Below the pieces are notes generated by a model. The model did no database searches. It had not been told where the DNA came from and worked only from the letters and a program-made list of their open reading frames with translations. Source: Phaeodactylum tricornutum CCAP 1055/1 (taxonomy: Eukaryota > Bacillariophyta > Bacillariophyceae > Surirellales > Neidiaceae). Taken from it: a stretch of DNA of 64,000 bases. The stretch covers positions 205,518 to 269,517 of the forward strand of contig NC_011678.1 of assembly GCF_000150955.2 (NCBI RefSeq). Reading direction: 5' to 3'. Position 1 is the stretch's first letter; each line of letters begins with the position of its first letter. The position numbers and the translations under genes are program-made. Positions 43,001-52,275 of this stretch are shown piece after piece.

Positions 43001-43621
43001 GACATCCGGATGGACACCGGCATATTTGATCCCAATTTTATCATAGCGGGTCCCTTTGATTCCAGCAACGGGTGCAGAAATTTTGATCTGCCGGGAGTCG
43101 CCGTCGTGAAAGCTTGACACCCATTCACCGCAAGTCACATCTTTTGCACGGGAATTTAGGTGAGGACAGGTCACTCCCCAGATTCGATTTTGCGGCCCAC
43201 TTCCTAGTTCCACTATGTCGTTTGGGAGAGGCTCAACGGCTTCGTGATCGATTAAAAAATGTTGAGAGAAAGACATGATCAATGAACCGCCCGGGGGGAT
43301 CGCTAAGCCATAGTTCAGCGGATCCAATGCGCGGTCAACTGGTTTGTTCATGCTGCCAAAGTACAACTCTATGTCAGTCTTCGCCCCACCCTGTATCCCA
43401 TTGGAGGACCATGAGCCCGATCGAATTTCGTAGAAAAATACTGAATCTCCCTTGCATTTCCCGTTTTCGATAACCACACCCTCGTCGAGGTGACCATTTG
43501 AAAGGCATGGTAGCGATTCCGAGTTGCTGAAACCCCAGACAGCCTGCACCACACACACTTGCGCACAAATCAAACTTGCAAGAAACAGCACAGGCCGCGA
43601 CAAGAGTCTTCTTTCTATCAT
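40002..43621 (-). CDS. Secreted type I membrane protein with long Pro/Ser repeat stalk, one intron
   Basis: Minus-strand exons 43621-42754 and 42682-40002 (intron only 71 nt, GTAAGA...CTTAG) join in frame to 1182 aa; the junction codes TTYGLQNDMEPAEM. Order: signal peptide (LLSRPVLFLASLICAQVCVVQA), a ~400-residue Cys-containing ectodomain spread over both exons, then ~650 residues of PSxxPSxxPT repeats (about residues 445-1000), a Ser/Pro/Thr region, and one C-terminal membrane helix (VLLTAGLLGAVIGLGVLLALF) with a short basic tail. PS/PT repeats are typical O-glycosylated stalks of diatom surface and adhesion proteins. A 45-residue unit is repeated three times, with traces of a fourth, inside the stalk. 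The ligand of the ectodomain is unknown. Confidence 0.85.
41290..41700 (-). repeat. 135-bp coding tandem repeat (45-aa units)
   Basis: The segment beginning GAATCCGGGTTGGAGAA recurs at 41411 and 41546, and as GACTTCGGGTTGGAGAA at 41681, exactly 135 nt apart each time. The units are highly similar at DNA level, implying recent expansion or ongoing homogenisation. The repeat keeps the reading frame. Confidence 0.85.
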
Positions 43622-44341
43622 GGCGGGCTTTTGAGGGTCGGTGGAATTTCAAATGATCGTTGTGAGGAGATGTCGAATATACTGATGTGAGCGCGACACG
43701 GGAATGCTTGCTAGACTCGATATCGTGACCGATTTCGGCACAAGCCAAGTAAGCCGACTTCGTTCGCAATAAGTCGAATGACTGTTTGAATTTGCTCGGT
43801 TTGAAGCCTAATACTTGTCGATATATCAGAGGTAATAAGTCAGTCACATACCTTGGAAAATCGGCCTCTCATCGTACAGAAGTATAAATATATTGGTCAT
43901 CAGTGGATTATAGCAATTTTAGTTTTTTGGCGAGAAATGAAACATTTATTGCCCATCAATAAATCTATTCTATAAGTCATTTCTGCAATTCGAGAGTTTA
44001 CGACTCACCTCAAAGATCTTCTCTGTCAACCGAATGTAGAGGATGCCTCGATCCACGCCTAAGGTGAAGGACGCCTCGATCCATGCCGTTACGAGGCCAT
44101 TTTTCAGCGCGGCACCTCTACTCTTTTATTCGACGGCCGAACGTGCTCTCGTTTAGGGTAGAAAAAACACCGAATGAAATTCATTTCCATTTTCCATAAT
44201 TTACGGACTATAGCGAGGGTATCGGGCATCCGTGAAAGGGTGCACTGTCATTTTCCAGAGGCAAGCAATTAGAATGCAATTTCACAAACAACCTAACGGG
44301 TTACCAATTCGAGCGAAACAAGCCACAATCGTAATAAATAA
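43622..44341. other. Intergenic region, AT-rich
   Basis: 720 nt between two minus-strand genes. A small direct duplication (GCCTCGATCCA at about 44045 and 44074) is seen. No gene is supported. Confidence 0.45.
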
Positions 44342-45679
44342 TTACCACCGAAAATGTGCCACGAAACAGGTTGGTTGCAACTTCAATCCTTGCGCATAAG
44401 TGCCTGTATTGGATTTGTCGTTGAATGCTACCAAAACAGCAGATGCTCCCTGTTCCAAAGTATCGTACTCCTCCAATTCCGGGGCGTGGATACCGTCCTT
44501 TAGTACCCACACTGTGTCAATACCGTACCGGACACCGCCCGTAACATCAGTTTCCAAGGCATCGCCAATCATACAAATACGGTCTTTCGCGATTCCCTTG
44601 GTGGTTGTGAACTCCCTCAGCGCCAGATCGTACACATCCGGAAACGGTTTGCCAACGCGTTTGACCAATCGCTGGTGCTCTACAGTCTCGTCCTTGACTG
44701 TAGGCACAGCGGCGGTCAGAGCCAAAATTCGTTCGTAGGCATCCCCAATCGCTCCAGGCATTGGTGGTCGCTCGGCATCGGGTCGTACCTTGTCCGGATT
44801 GGTCACCAACATGGGCAGACGCCGTGCCGCGGCTTGTTCCAGTACCTCCGCCAGTCGCTTTTCGTATCGTTGAGTATCGTCCCGTTTGTGCACAACCTCA
44901 CCAGTGCCGTCGACTCCTCCACCACCATTGTGGATGGTAAAGGTACCCCGGGCCACAATCAAGTTGGCTTCTTCGAGGGCGGTCACGGCCCAACCACAAC
45001 TTTCGCAGTATTCTACATCTTCGTCACCACTACCCAGGACGAAAACTTTACGCTGGTCGACGTTCGTCGCATCCAACAAGGACGGCCACGCCAAGGTCTT
45101 TGCGAATCCCTCTCCATCGGCACCGCACAACAGTTGGTACGCCGCGTCACCCGAGGTGACGATCGCCGCAAAATCGTGCGGGTCGAATCCCAACCGGATC
45201 AGGAGCTTTTGGACGTGACCGACCCGCTTACTGCTGTTGGACAAGAGTACCAGAGTTTTCCCACGGGCCCGGAGCTGGCGCACCGCGTCGTGGACCCCGT
45301 CGTAGGCACGCGTTCCGTCGTGCAACACGCCCCACAAGTCCAACACGTACACGTCGTAGGCGTCCGCCAGCTCGCGGATGCCTCGAATTTCCCGCATGCC
45401 ACTACCAATACTCCAACGGTCGCCACTACTGCTACTACGACCACCTTTAGTAGAAGTAACACTATTGCTACTGTGACGTAAAGTAGGTGACGAGAGTAGT
45501 CGCGATGACGTAGCGGTACGACCGAGCTTTGGGGCAGCCACGGTGTATGCCGTCGTGGACGTCAAGGCCAAGCACAGGATGAACGCGACTGAGCAAGTGG
45601 AAGCGATGCTAAAACGATTCTGGGGATACAATATTTTCTTCTGTTGCTGTTGTTGGCGACGTTTTCTGTAAACGATCAT
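44342..45679 (-). CDS. HAD-superfamily class IIA phosphatase-like protein, N-terminal presequence
   Basis: 445 aa from ATG 45679. VYVLDLWGVLHDG is motif I, in the D-x-W-G-V form typical of the TIGR01459-like HAD-IIA subgroup. LVLLSNSSKR is motif II, and GKPFPDVYDLAL with ICMIGDALETDVTGG are motifs III/IV. Members are small-molecule phosphatases of mostly unknown substrate. The N-terminus has QQQQQKK, then a hydrophobic segment (SVAFILCLALTSTTAYTVAAP) like a signal peptide and a Ser-rich stretch, consistent with plastid import though the residue after the cleavage region is Tyr rather than Phe. The first Asp nucleophile is kept; Trp replaces the usual second Asp of motif I, as in that subgroup. 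Confidence 0.82.
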   Translation of the reverse strand: MIVYRKRRQQQQQKKILYPQNRFSIASTCSVAFILCLALTSTTAYTVAAPKLGRTATSSRLLSSPTLRHSSNSVTSTKGGRSSSSGDRWSIGSGMREIRGIRELADAYDVYVLDLWGVLHDGTRAYDGVHDAVRQLRARGKTLVLLSNSSKRVGHVQKLLIRLGFDPHDFAAIVTSGDAAYQLLCGADGEGFAKTLAWPSLLDATNVDQRKVFVLGSGDEDVEYCESCGWAVTALEEANLIVARGTFTIHNGGGGVDGTGEVVHKRDDTQRYEKRLAEVLEQAAARRLPMLVTNPDKVRPDAERPPMPGAIGDAYERILALTAAVPTVKDETVEHQRLVKRVGKPFPDVYDLALREFTTTKGIAKDRICMIGDALETDVTGGVRYGIDTVWVLKDGIHAPELEEYDTLEQGASAVLVAFNDKSNTGTYAQGLKLQPTCFVAHFRW

Positions 45680-46348
45680 AGCCGCATGCACAACAAGAAG
45701 CCCCCGAGTTGGCTATGATCGGCAACGGTAGAGAGTGGAAAACTTGCCAATCAGAACGCGGAGGTTGTGACAGACACGGACTGATAGCAATGTGTGAAGG
45801 AGTACCTACTCATTCGATCAAGTGGATCATTCCAGAACTCACTGTCACTATCAGACAATGATCCTCACGGTCCATATGGAGACGTACTCGTGACCCGCGG
45901 CAGCATCCATTGTGGAGTCACAGACGGAGACGATCTCCATCCGAGCGGATAGCATCCATCATTTTGAGTAACTATAAACTTGTGCGGCAATTGGTCTGGA
46001 TACAACCGCTGGGGAAAGTTAATTGCTTCCAGCTTGCAGACACACCACGGACATTGGGACATTACAACCCGTCTCCCGTACTATGTTTACGCACAAGGAT
46101 CAATCTCTCCCCGTCCATCACAATCCCCCTGACGGAACTTCAACTTGTGGTGGCGATGGTCCTCGTAGAGAGACTGTCTTGAAGACAGGGCAAGAGTGCC
46201 ATCGAATCCATCGTTTTCCTTCACCAACAAATCCTCTACCAACCACTCCAGTCCTATCCAGCTCGTTGTTCCGACCTTCCCGTGTCTATCCCAAAGGTAA
46301 CACTGTACCCACGTCAACCCTTCAATTTATCGTGAATCGACGACTACC
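45680..46348. promoter_or_regulatory. Divergent promoter region, HAD phosphatase / ALB3
   Basis: 669 nt between two start codons of probable plastid-protein genes. No ORF is supported. Confidence 0.4.
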
Positions 46349-47864
46349 ATGGCACGAACACGACACGGTGCCAGGCTCGCACGCTGCGCGTTCGTCTGGT
46401 TGTGGGTCGCATCGTCGACGACGGCCTTTACTACCACGTCGCCGAGACTAGCCGCACATTTCCGTTCCGCTTCGCGGACCCAACGTACGACTACTACTAC
46501 CACCACTACTCGTCGACAAGTCCTGCCTAGTCCGGAGTACTGGGAGAGTGTAGCGACAACGCTCGACGGGCTGGTGCAACAGTCTGCCGCTCTCGCAACG
46601 GTACACTCCAGTGCGCAGGTCCTGGCCGACGCTGCCGGGACGGCCGCGCCACCGTCAGATGATGGAGGATGGTGGGGTGCCTACATTCAACTGTTCAAGA
46701 CGACTTTGAACGCGGTGCATTCCACCATACAAGGTCCTTTGCAAAACGTCGGTATTGAACAATCTTGGGGAGTTTCCATCGCCATCTTTACCACCAGTAC
46801 GTAGGAGTGTTACTGTGGACCAACTATGGCTAACCATCGTATTCACCGTGATTCGCTTTTGTGACGTGGCTCATGCGTGGCTCTTTCTCTTTGTTCGGTT
46901 GTTAACAGTTGTCCGCACACTCTTGGTACCGCTTTCTATCGAACAGAGCAAAAGCGCAGAATACATCAAATCGCTCAAACCGTACGTGGCCGATATCAAA
47001 GCCAAGTACAAGAACAACCAGGAAGCGCAGAATCGCGCCACGGCCAAGCTGTACGAAGACGCCCAGCAAAATCCGTTGGCGGGATGTTTCGTCGCGCTCA
47101 TACAGTTGCCCGTCTTTCTCGGTCTCTACCGTGGGGTCCGATTACTCGCCATGGACGGAGTGTTGGAGGAACCATTCTTGTGGATCCCTTCTCTCGAAGG
47201 ACCCGTGGCACCACCGAATTTCCAAGGCTTGGACTGGCTCGTACAGGGATGGGTCAATGGCGCTCCCGCCTTGGGCTGGGAGACCACGTTGGCGTTTTTA
47301 ATCATGCCCGTCATTCTCGTAGTCCTGCAATCCGTGACGATGCAAGTCTTGCAGCCCCCGGTAGACGAAGACGCGACCAAGGAAGAGCGCGAAACGCTCG
47401 AACGATCGCAAACCATTCTCAAGTTTCTCCCCCTCCTCATTGGTTTTTTCGCCCTCCAAGTACCGGCCGGACTCACTATTTACTGGTTTACCTCCAATAT
47501 TTTTACCCTCACGCAATCCTTGGCCGTAAGGGCCTACTTCTCGGCTAATCCACCACAGATCGAATTGCCGGATTACTGGGATACCGCTTTGAAGAACGAG
47601 AACTTTGAAAACATGACGCCGGAAGATCGTCGCAAAGCGACCGAAGCAGGTATCCGGGTGGGACCGAGCTTTGACGATCTGGTTGACGAGTCGCGCTTCC
47701 ACTGTCTGATTGAACGTCGCCCGATCAGAGAGGAAACGGAGGCTTGGAAGCGAGTGACGCAGCTGCGGCAAGAATCACAAGCAGTGGAGCTTCCGGAAGA
47801 ACTATCCGCCTGGGTCCAGGCCTCGGCCCAGCCGTCGAAATCTTCGACGAGCGCTACGGCGTAG
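46349..47864 (+). CDS. ALB3: ALB3/YidC/Oxa1-family membrane insertase, plastid, one intron
   Basis: Inserts membrane proteins such as light-harvesting proteins into thylakoids. Exons 46349-46796 and 46909-47864 (112-nt intron, GTACGT...TAACAG) give 467 aa. Splicing joins IFTT to IVRTLLVPLSIEQSKSAEYI, which restores the first conserved helix and the following KYKNNQEAQNRATAKLYEDA loop. NPLAGCFVALIQLPVFLGLYRG, TLAFLIMPVILVVLQ and LPLLIGFFALQVPAGLTIYWFTSN are the other core helices, with the family's conserved Gln-Leu-Pro and final GLTIYW. The presequence (FVWLWVASSTTAFTTTSP) has a TTAF-type plastid cleavage site. The C-terminal tail (~110 aa) is acidic to neutral and lacks the Lys-rich cpSRP43-binding motifs of land plants. 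Confidence 0.93.
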
Positions 47865-47879
47865 CTACTCGCTAGAGCA

Positions 47880-47894
47880 GAGAGAGAGAGAGAG
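47880..47894. repeat. (GA)n microsatellite
   Basis: AGAGAGAGAGAGAG just after the ALB3 stop codon, in the 3' UTR. Confidence 0.8.
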
Positions 47895-48097
47895 AGTAAC
47901 TTGGACATTGCTGCCTGGATGTAGGTATAGTTTCTAGAACGGGTGAAGGATTGTAGGCAAACAACAAATTTATTTCAATACTTTACAGATCGTTTTTGTT
48001 CGAACACAAACCTTAGAAGGATCGAGTCCGTATGTTAACTCTCGCCACTGGACGGAAAAGCTTGGATGTATTTCACACAAGGAGATGTAAGCCTATG

Positions 48098-49189
48098 TCA
48101 AAAATCTCGTAAGCGCCGTTGTACTCGTTCGACATTTCGGGAAGGATCCTGGTACACTTCCGTCCGCGGCCCACAATTTGTCCCGTCTTCCCAACAAGGG
48201 AAATTCACGACCGTGAAGCGTCCGGGTGTTGCCCACGCAATCTTTTCTTCAATCCCGAGAATATTCTTGCCCAGTTCAATGCGGAAAAACCCCATTTCTC
48301 CCCAGTACTGCCCCCAGCTATTGCGGGCAATCCAATACTCCACAACGTCGCCGTGGGTGTCCGGAACGGTTCGGCCCCATCCCACAATCGCCACAACGTG
48401 CGTCGTCCGGCGACTCGCGGTAGTATTCCGATAGATCCCACCAACGTACGAGTGTAACTCCCTGCCGTTGATCGTGGCGGCCACGGGTCCACGTGCGAAG
48501 AGTTCGGCTTGGATACGGTGGATCGTTTCTTCGGGTGTTAGCGTCGGTGCCGGAGTCTCGTACGTGCCAAATTCGGCCACGGTTGCGTTGGGAAACACGT
48601 CAATTTCACGACAGACTTGCCCGAACGGATGTAGGGATGGCTCCAGTTTCAGCGAACACGTGCGGCAAGTATTCTGTGCCGTACAGGTCGTATCCACGTG
48701 GGGACAAAAACCCAACGTTGACTCACTACTGCAGGCCAAATATGGCTGGCAGGTATCGTACGGAACAAATCCTGCTTGGAATATAAAGTCGTATACCCCC
48801 GTATGGCTGCCACCGTGGCAACTACCAGCAACGTCACTCCCACAATTCAACACGTATTGGATGGACAAATGAATGTCTCCACCGTCGGTGGTTCCACGAG
48901 TGTCACGGGCAATTTTGATGCGATCGGCTAAACTGCTGAGAGCCCCGTGAGCCCAACAACTTCCACAATATTGCGGAATGTGCTGATTCAACGACTTCGT
49001 CAGATTTTTCCAGCGAAAACTGTCGGGTAAGTCCTCTGCGGCAATGTAGGTGTAAGGCAACGGCGATACGTAGCGATTGTCAACCGTATGGGACGGAAGA
49101 TAAAGGAGTTCGTTCCGAAAAGCAGTGGTATCACCACCATATCCAGTCGCAACGGAAATTAGCGACAAGCAAGACAACCAGAGTTTCAT
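48098..49189 (-). CDS. Cathepsin Z/X-like cysteine protease
   Basis: 363 aa from ATG 49189, with signal peptide MKLWLSCLSLISVATGYG. Papain family, peptidase C1: DSFRWKNL, then NQHIPQYCGSCWAHGA, where the HIP-Q-Y-C-G-S-C-W pattern with a His-Ile-Pro mini-loop before the catalytic Cys is characteristic of cathepsin Z. The catalytic His lies in TTHVVAIVGWG and the Asn in YWIARNSWGQYWGE. Cys-rich segments (CQPYLACSS, CTAQNTCRTCSL) also fit cathepsin Z. Cathepsin Z acts as a carboxypeptidase in lysosome-like compartments. A short or absent propeptide is normal for this subfamily. The C-terminus adds a ~45-residue tail. The gene diverges from SHQ1 with only 322 nt between start codons. Confidence 0.93.
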   Translation of the reverse strand: MKLWLSCLSLISVATGYGGDTTAFRNELLYLPSHTVDNRYVSPLPYTYIAAEDLPDSFRWKNLTKSLNQHIPQYCGSCWAHGALSSLADRIKIARDTRGTTDGGDIHLSIQYVLNCGSDVAGSCHGGSHTGVYDFIFQAGFVPYDTCQPYLACSSESTLGFCPHVDTTCTAQNTCRTCSLKLEPSLHPFGQVCREIDVFPNATVAEFGTYETPAPTLTPEETIHRIQAELFARGPVAATINGRELHSYVGGIYRNTTASRRTTHVVAIVGWGRTVPDTHGDVVEYWIARNSWGQYWGEMGFFRIELGKNILGIEEKIAWATPGRFTVVNFPCWEDGTNCGPRTEVYQDPSRNVERVQRRLRDF

Positions 49190-49511
49190 TGCGTTCTTGT
49201 GGGACCAAACCTTTTTCTTTGTCGACAAAGATATATCGGGTGTCGGGTGAGGAATTGCTATGCGCGATCTCATTCCTCCCACAGAAATCAGAAACTCATG
49301 TCAAATCCTGCAAGTCAGTCAACACGTGCCAGGAGCAATTTGGGACGAATGTTTGGGTATTTAAAATTTAAAAGAGGATCAATCGTCCAATTGTGTACAA
49401 ACATTGAAATTCTCCACCTAACGTGGTTGAACGGCAGCGTCCGCCCACCTCTATCCATACATGAAATGGGTAGATCCATTTCCGTGAACGCAACGAACCT
49501 CGTACAATACC
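49190..49511. promoter_or_regulatory. Compact divergent promoter, cathepsin Z / SHQ1
   Basis: 322 nt must hold both promoters and both 5' leaders. No other signal is clear. Confidence 0.45.
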
Positions 49512-51305
49512 ATGCCGATTACTCCACATGTGACGCTTTCCCAAACGGACGTACACGTTCTAATCGATATTGGTGTTCCGCACGTTCGTGTTTCGACCGA
49601 GTCGGTGCACGTGACCGTTACCGACGATTCTGTTTTGCACTTTGCGAGTCCGCCTTATTTACTGGTGTTGGACTTTGCGCCACACGAGTTTCACGAGACA
49701 GCCGACGAATCGTGCGCCACCTATTTACCAGCCATCTCCGATGGCACCATTCAACTGAAGCTACGCAAGAAGAGACCGCGGGTGCATTGGGATAATCTCG
49801 ACCTAATCGGCAAGCTGGTTCCCAAAAGGAAAACCACCACTTCTCGGTGGCTAAAGGAAGCCATACCGGAGAATGGCGGCGGCCTGCGAGATTTTCGAGA
49901 AGAACTGATGGACAACGATAGTCAGGAAGTTTTGGATGTCCCGGAACGCACAGTGACCGTACCGCTTGGGTACGGCTTTGCACGAATGTTTCACGGAGTT
50001 TTTACTGATTTGGCTCGGGATGGACTGGCCAAGGAAATGTTGGAACTACCGTGGCAAGAAGCAGGTGCCAATGCCGTTTGGGAGCGCGATGAAGGTACCG
50101 TAAGAGAAGCAAGGCGGAACAAGCGCCTTCTGGTAGAGCAGGAAAAATTCTCGGAGGAACGCTATCTGCAGGATCTCGACATTGCAGATGACTACATATA
50201 TCAGTGTGCAATGGGCATGCAAACCCATTGGCTGGCGCCAACGGACGACGTCGATTCGCTACCGAATCAAATGGCAAACCTAACGGTTGAGCCAATCTCT
50301 CACGGTGACAAGAGTGACGATTCAACGGGTGTCGCAGGTAGAAGTGAACGCTGTTCCTTTTCCACGGATGAACAGCTTCTGCTATCCTCAATTCCCTACC
50401 CACTTTTGCCACCATATATTTCATCGGAACAACAAGACATCTTGTTCCTGGGCCTGCTAGACATTCTCTACGCTTACGCATATGATCATCTGCTGACGGA
50501 TGGCGATCCTACGGTTGAATCAGCATGGACAATCACAATACTCAGTGCAAGCTTGGCGTGGCTGGAGGATTGGCAGAGCGCTGTACGCGATCACGCTTGG
50601 ACAAGCGTTTTGTCTCGCGTTGTCGCGACCAGCGTACGACGAACGCTCGTATACCCATATCTGCGCAACATCACTTTTAGTGTCCATGTATGGAAGCAAG
50701 TCGCGATAATTCTACGACGAGGTGTGCGCTGCGTGCTTCGATGTCTCCTGCAAACGAGGACAATTTTGGACAAAAGCGAAATGTACTATTTGGGAAACAA
50801 ACTGTTCCTTGATCCGTATCTAACGTGGTTGCAAAGGGAAGCAACTTCCATGCAGGAAAGGCTGCGAGACGTTGCGGTTAAGCTGGATCAAGTCGTTTCG
50901 GAGACGCGCTTGCGTGAGCTGGTTGGGCTTGATTTAGCCTCTATTGAGGTCCAGGCGTGGGCAGTCGACAAAGACGATAGAGGCTTCACTTCAGACGAAA
51001 ACGATGACGCTGAGGATTCGACCAGCACCAGCAGTAGCGGTGGAAGCTCGTCCGATTCTAGTACGTCAATTGACAAAAGCCCGAAGACACCCACTTTCCC
51101 GGCAGTGGATGTGACGTTGGGGCCTCGGTCAACAGTCCTGCTCGACGAGAATCTGGACCAGCAAAGTATTTATAAACTGACTGTTTCGCACGCATCTGGT
51201 ACCACGGCGGAGTCTATTGACAATGGGCAGGATGCAATCACGGGCGAAGAGGGGACGGCCCGTTCCTCTCCAGAGTTGATCAAGCCCCTAGTCCAAAAAA
51301 TGTAA
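49512..51305 (+). CDS. SHQ1: SHQ1, H/ACA RNP assembly chaperone
   Basis: 597 aa from ATG 49512. SHQ1 binds newly made dyskerin as an RNA mimic before H/ACA RNP assembly. The N-terminal ~75 residues form a CS/p23-like domain (VTLSQTDVHVLIDIGVPHVRV, HFASPPYLLVLDF, DGTIQLKLRK). The SHQ1-specific helical domain contains LLDILYAYAYDHLLTDGD, VESAWTITILSASLAWLE and RRTLVYPYLRNI, the most conserved blocks of the family. EEARRNKRLLVEQEKF-type charged helices precede it. A Ser/Asp-rich C-terminal tail (SSSGGSSSDSSTS) follows, as in yeast and human SHQ1. It is a single exon of normal length. Its client dyskerin is encoded in this same window at 12825-14449. Confidence 0.92.
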   Translation: MPITPHVTLSQTDVHVLIDIGVPHVRVSTESVHVTVTDDSVLHFASPPYLLVLDFAPHEFHETADESCATYLPAISDGTIQLKLRKKRPRVHWDNLDLIGKLVPKRKTTTSRWLKEAIPENGGGLRDFREELMDNDSQEVLDVPERTVTVPLGYGFARMFHGVFTDLARDGLAKEMLELPWQEAGANAVWERDEGTVREARRNKRLLVEQEKFSEERYLQDLDIADDYIYQCAMGMQTHWLAPTDDVDSLPNQMANLTVEPISHGDKSDDSTGVAGRSERCSFSTDEQLLLSSIPYPLLPPYISSEQQDILFLGLLDILYAYAYDHLLTDGDPTVESAWTITILSASLAWLEDWQSAVRDHAWTSVLSRVVATSVRRTLVYPYLRNITFSVHVWKQVAIILRRGVRCVLRCLLQTRTILDKSEMYYLGNKLFLDPYLTWLQREATSMQERLRDVAVKLDQVVSETRLRELVGLDLASIEVQAWAVDKDDRGFTSDENDDAEDSTSTSSSGGSSSDSSTSIDKSPKTPTFPAVDVTLGPRSTVLLDENLDQQSIYKLTVSHASGTTAESIDNGQDAITGEEGTARSSPELIKPLVQKM

Positions 51306-51935
51306 AGTGAGCCGAACAGTTTCTGGCGCGTTATCAAAATTCGAGAATTTAAGCGCTGGAAGAGTTTTGTAACTTTTCAATGAGCTCGGTCTTGTACATA
51401 CTACTGATTTTGCGACTAACTATAAGTGCTAGATTTCTTTCACAAAATGAGACAATTATCAAGTAGAGATGTACTCTAATCGAATTCAATTTTCCTGGTT
51501 TTTCAAGTTTTGGAAAAGGTTTGACTACAATGCTCTTACAGAGAGCCGCGTGGTCGAAGAAAGGGAAGGCTGTCACCGTTGCAGATTGGATGAGGAAGTT
51601 GTATTTCGTGTCATTTTCCTTCATCTTTCTACGGTTAGCTGCTTCTTTCGCCGCTTTCTCTACTCTTGTGGCTAGCAGTAACCTACTAGGTTGTAAACTC
51701 GCAAGTCACAGTCAACGCATATTCATTTTTTAAGCGTTTTCATTGGGTCAAATATGAGCGGAATGTCGGAGATACTTTTCGTCAATCATAAAAACTCGGG
51801 GCAAAAAAAGGCCTGCGAGAGCGGAATTTCCCTACTGCGTTTGTGAACAAAAAGCAACTTTCAGGAACCACAAAGTGCTCACTTGCTCACTTCAAATCGA
51901 GTGCATTCATCAGGTAAAGAAGACAAAGCATTGTC
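51306..51935. other. Intergenic region, no confidently supported gene
   Basis: 630 nt. A minus-strand ORF (51349-51624) with a KEAANRRKMKEND-like extension upstream and two plus-strand ORFs were examined, but no family was recognised. The CACAGTCA motif at 51707-51714 sits inside a 15-mer that also occurs at 26011-26025. Confidence 0.4.
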
Positions 51936-52124
51936 ATGTGCTATCAAAAAAAGTGCGGTTCTTGCGGAAAGTTATCGTGGGGTGGATGTGGAATGCATAT
52001 TGAAAGTGCACTCTCGGGTGTGTCCGAAGCAGATCGGTGTCCAAACTGGAAACAAGGCAAGCCATGCGGAGAGGTAAAAAACTCCGGAGGCGGTTTCATG
52101 AGCATGTTTGGCTTAGGCAAGTGA
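51936..52124 (+). CDS. 62-aa cysteine-rich zinc-binding-type protein
   Basis: ATG 51936 to stop 52124. CGSCGKLSWGGCGMHIESAL carries two CxxC-like pairs (CGSC and the WGGCG Cys), and SEADRCPNWKQGKPCGE adds further Cys. The pattern CxKC-G-K-x-T/S-W-x-G-C-G-x-H, then V-x-E-x-x-R-C, is one I recall from tiny uncharacterised proteins of fungi and plants. This suggests a conserved zinc-binding microprotein. The C-terminal tail is Gly/Met/Phe-rich. It is easily missed because of its length. A CACAGTCA motif lies 229 nt upstream on the same strand. Confidence 0.7.
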   Translation: MCYQKKCGSCGKLSWGGCGMHIESALSGVSEADRCPNWKQGKPCGEVKNSGGGFMSMFGLGK

Positions 52125-52275
52125 AGTTGGATGCGCCACATTATACAACAGAGCTTTCTGACAGTTTGGCCGGCCCTCCACTGGTATTGATACGTTTATA
52201 AAAAAAGCACACCTGCTAAAAAAAACAGAAAATCGAACTGTTATGTTCTATTTTGCCGCATTTTTCGCATATGCG

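Noticed and set aside
51349-51710. Minus-strand ORF downstream of SHQ1 with a KEAANRRKMKEND segment that recalled a histone-fold tail
   Set aside because: The resemblance is limited to one charged helix, the frame lacks an early ATG, and no splice partner completes a histone fold.
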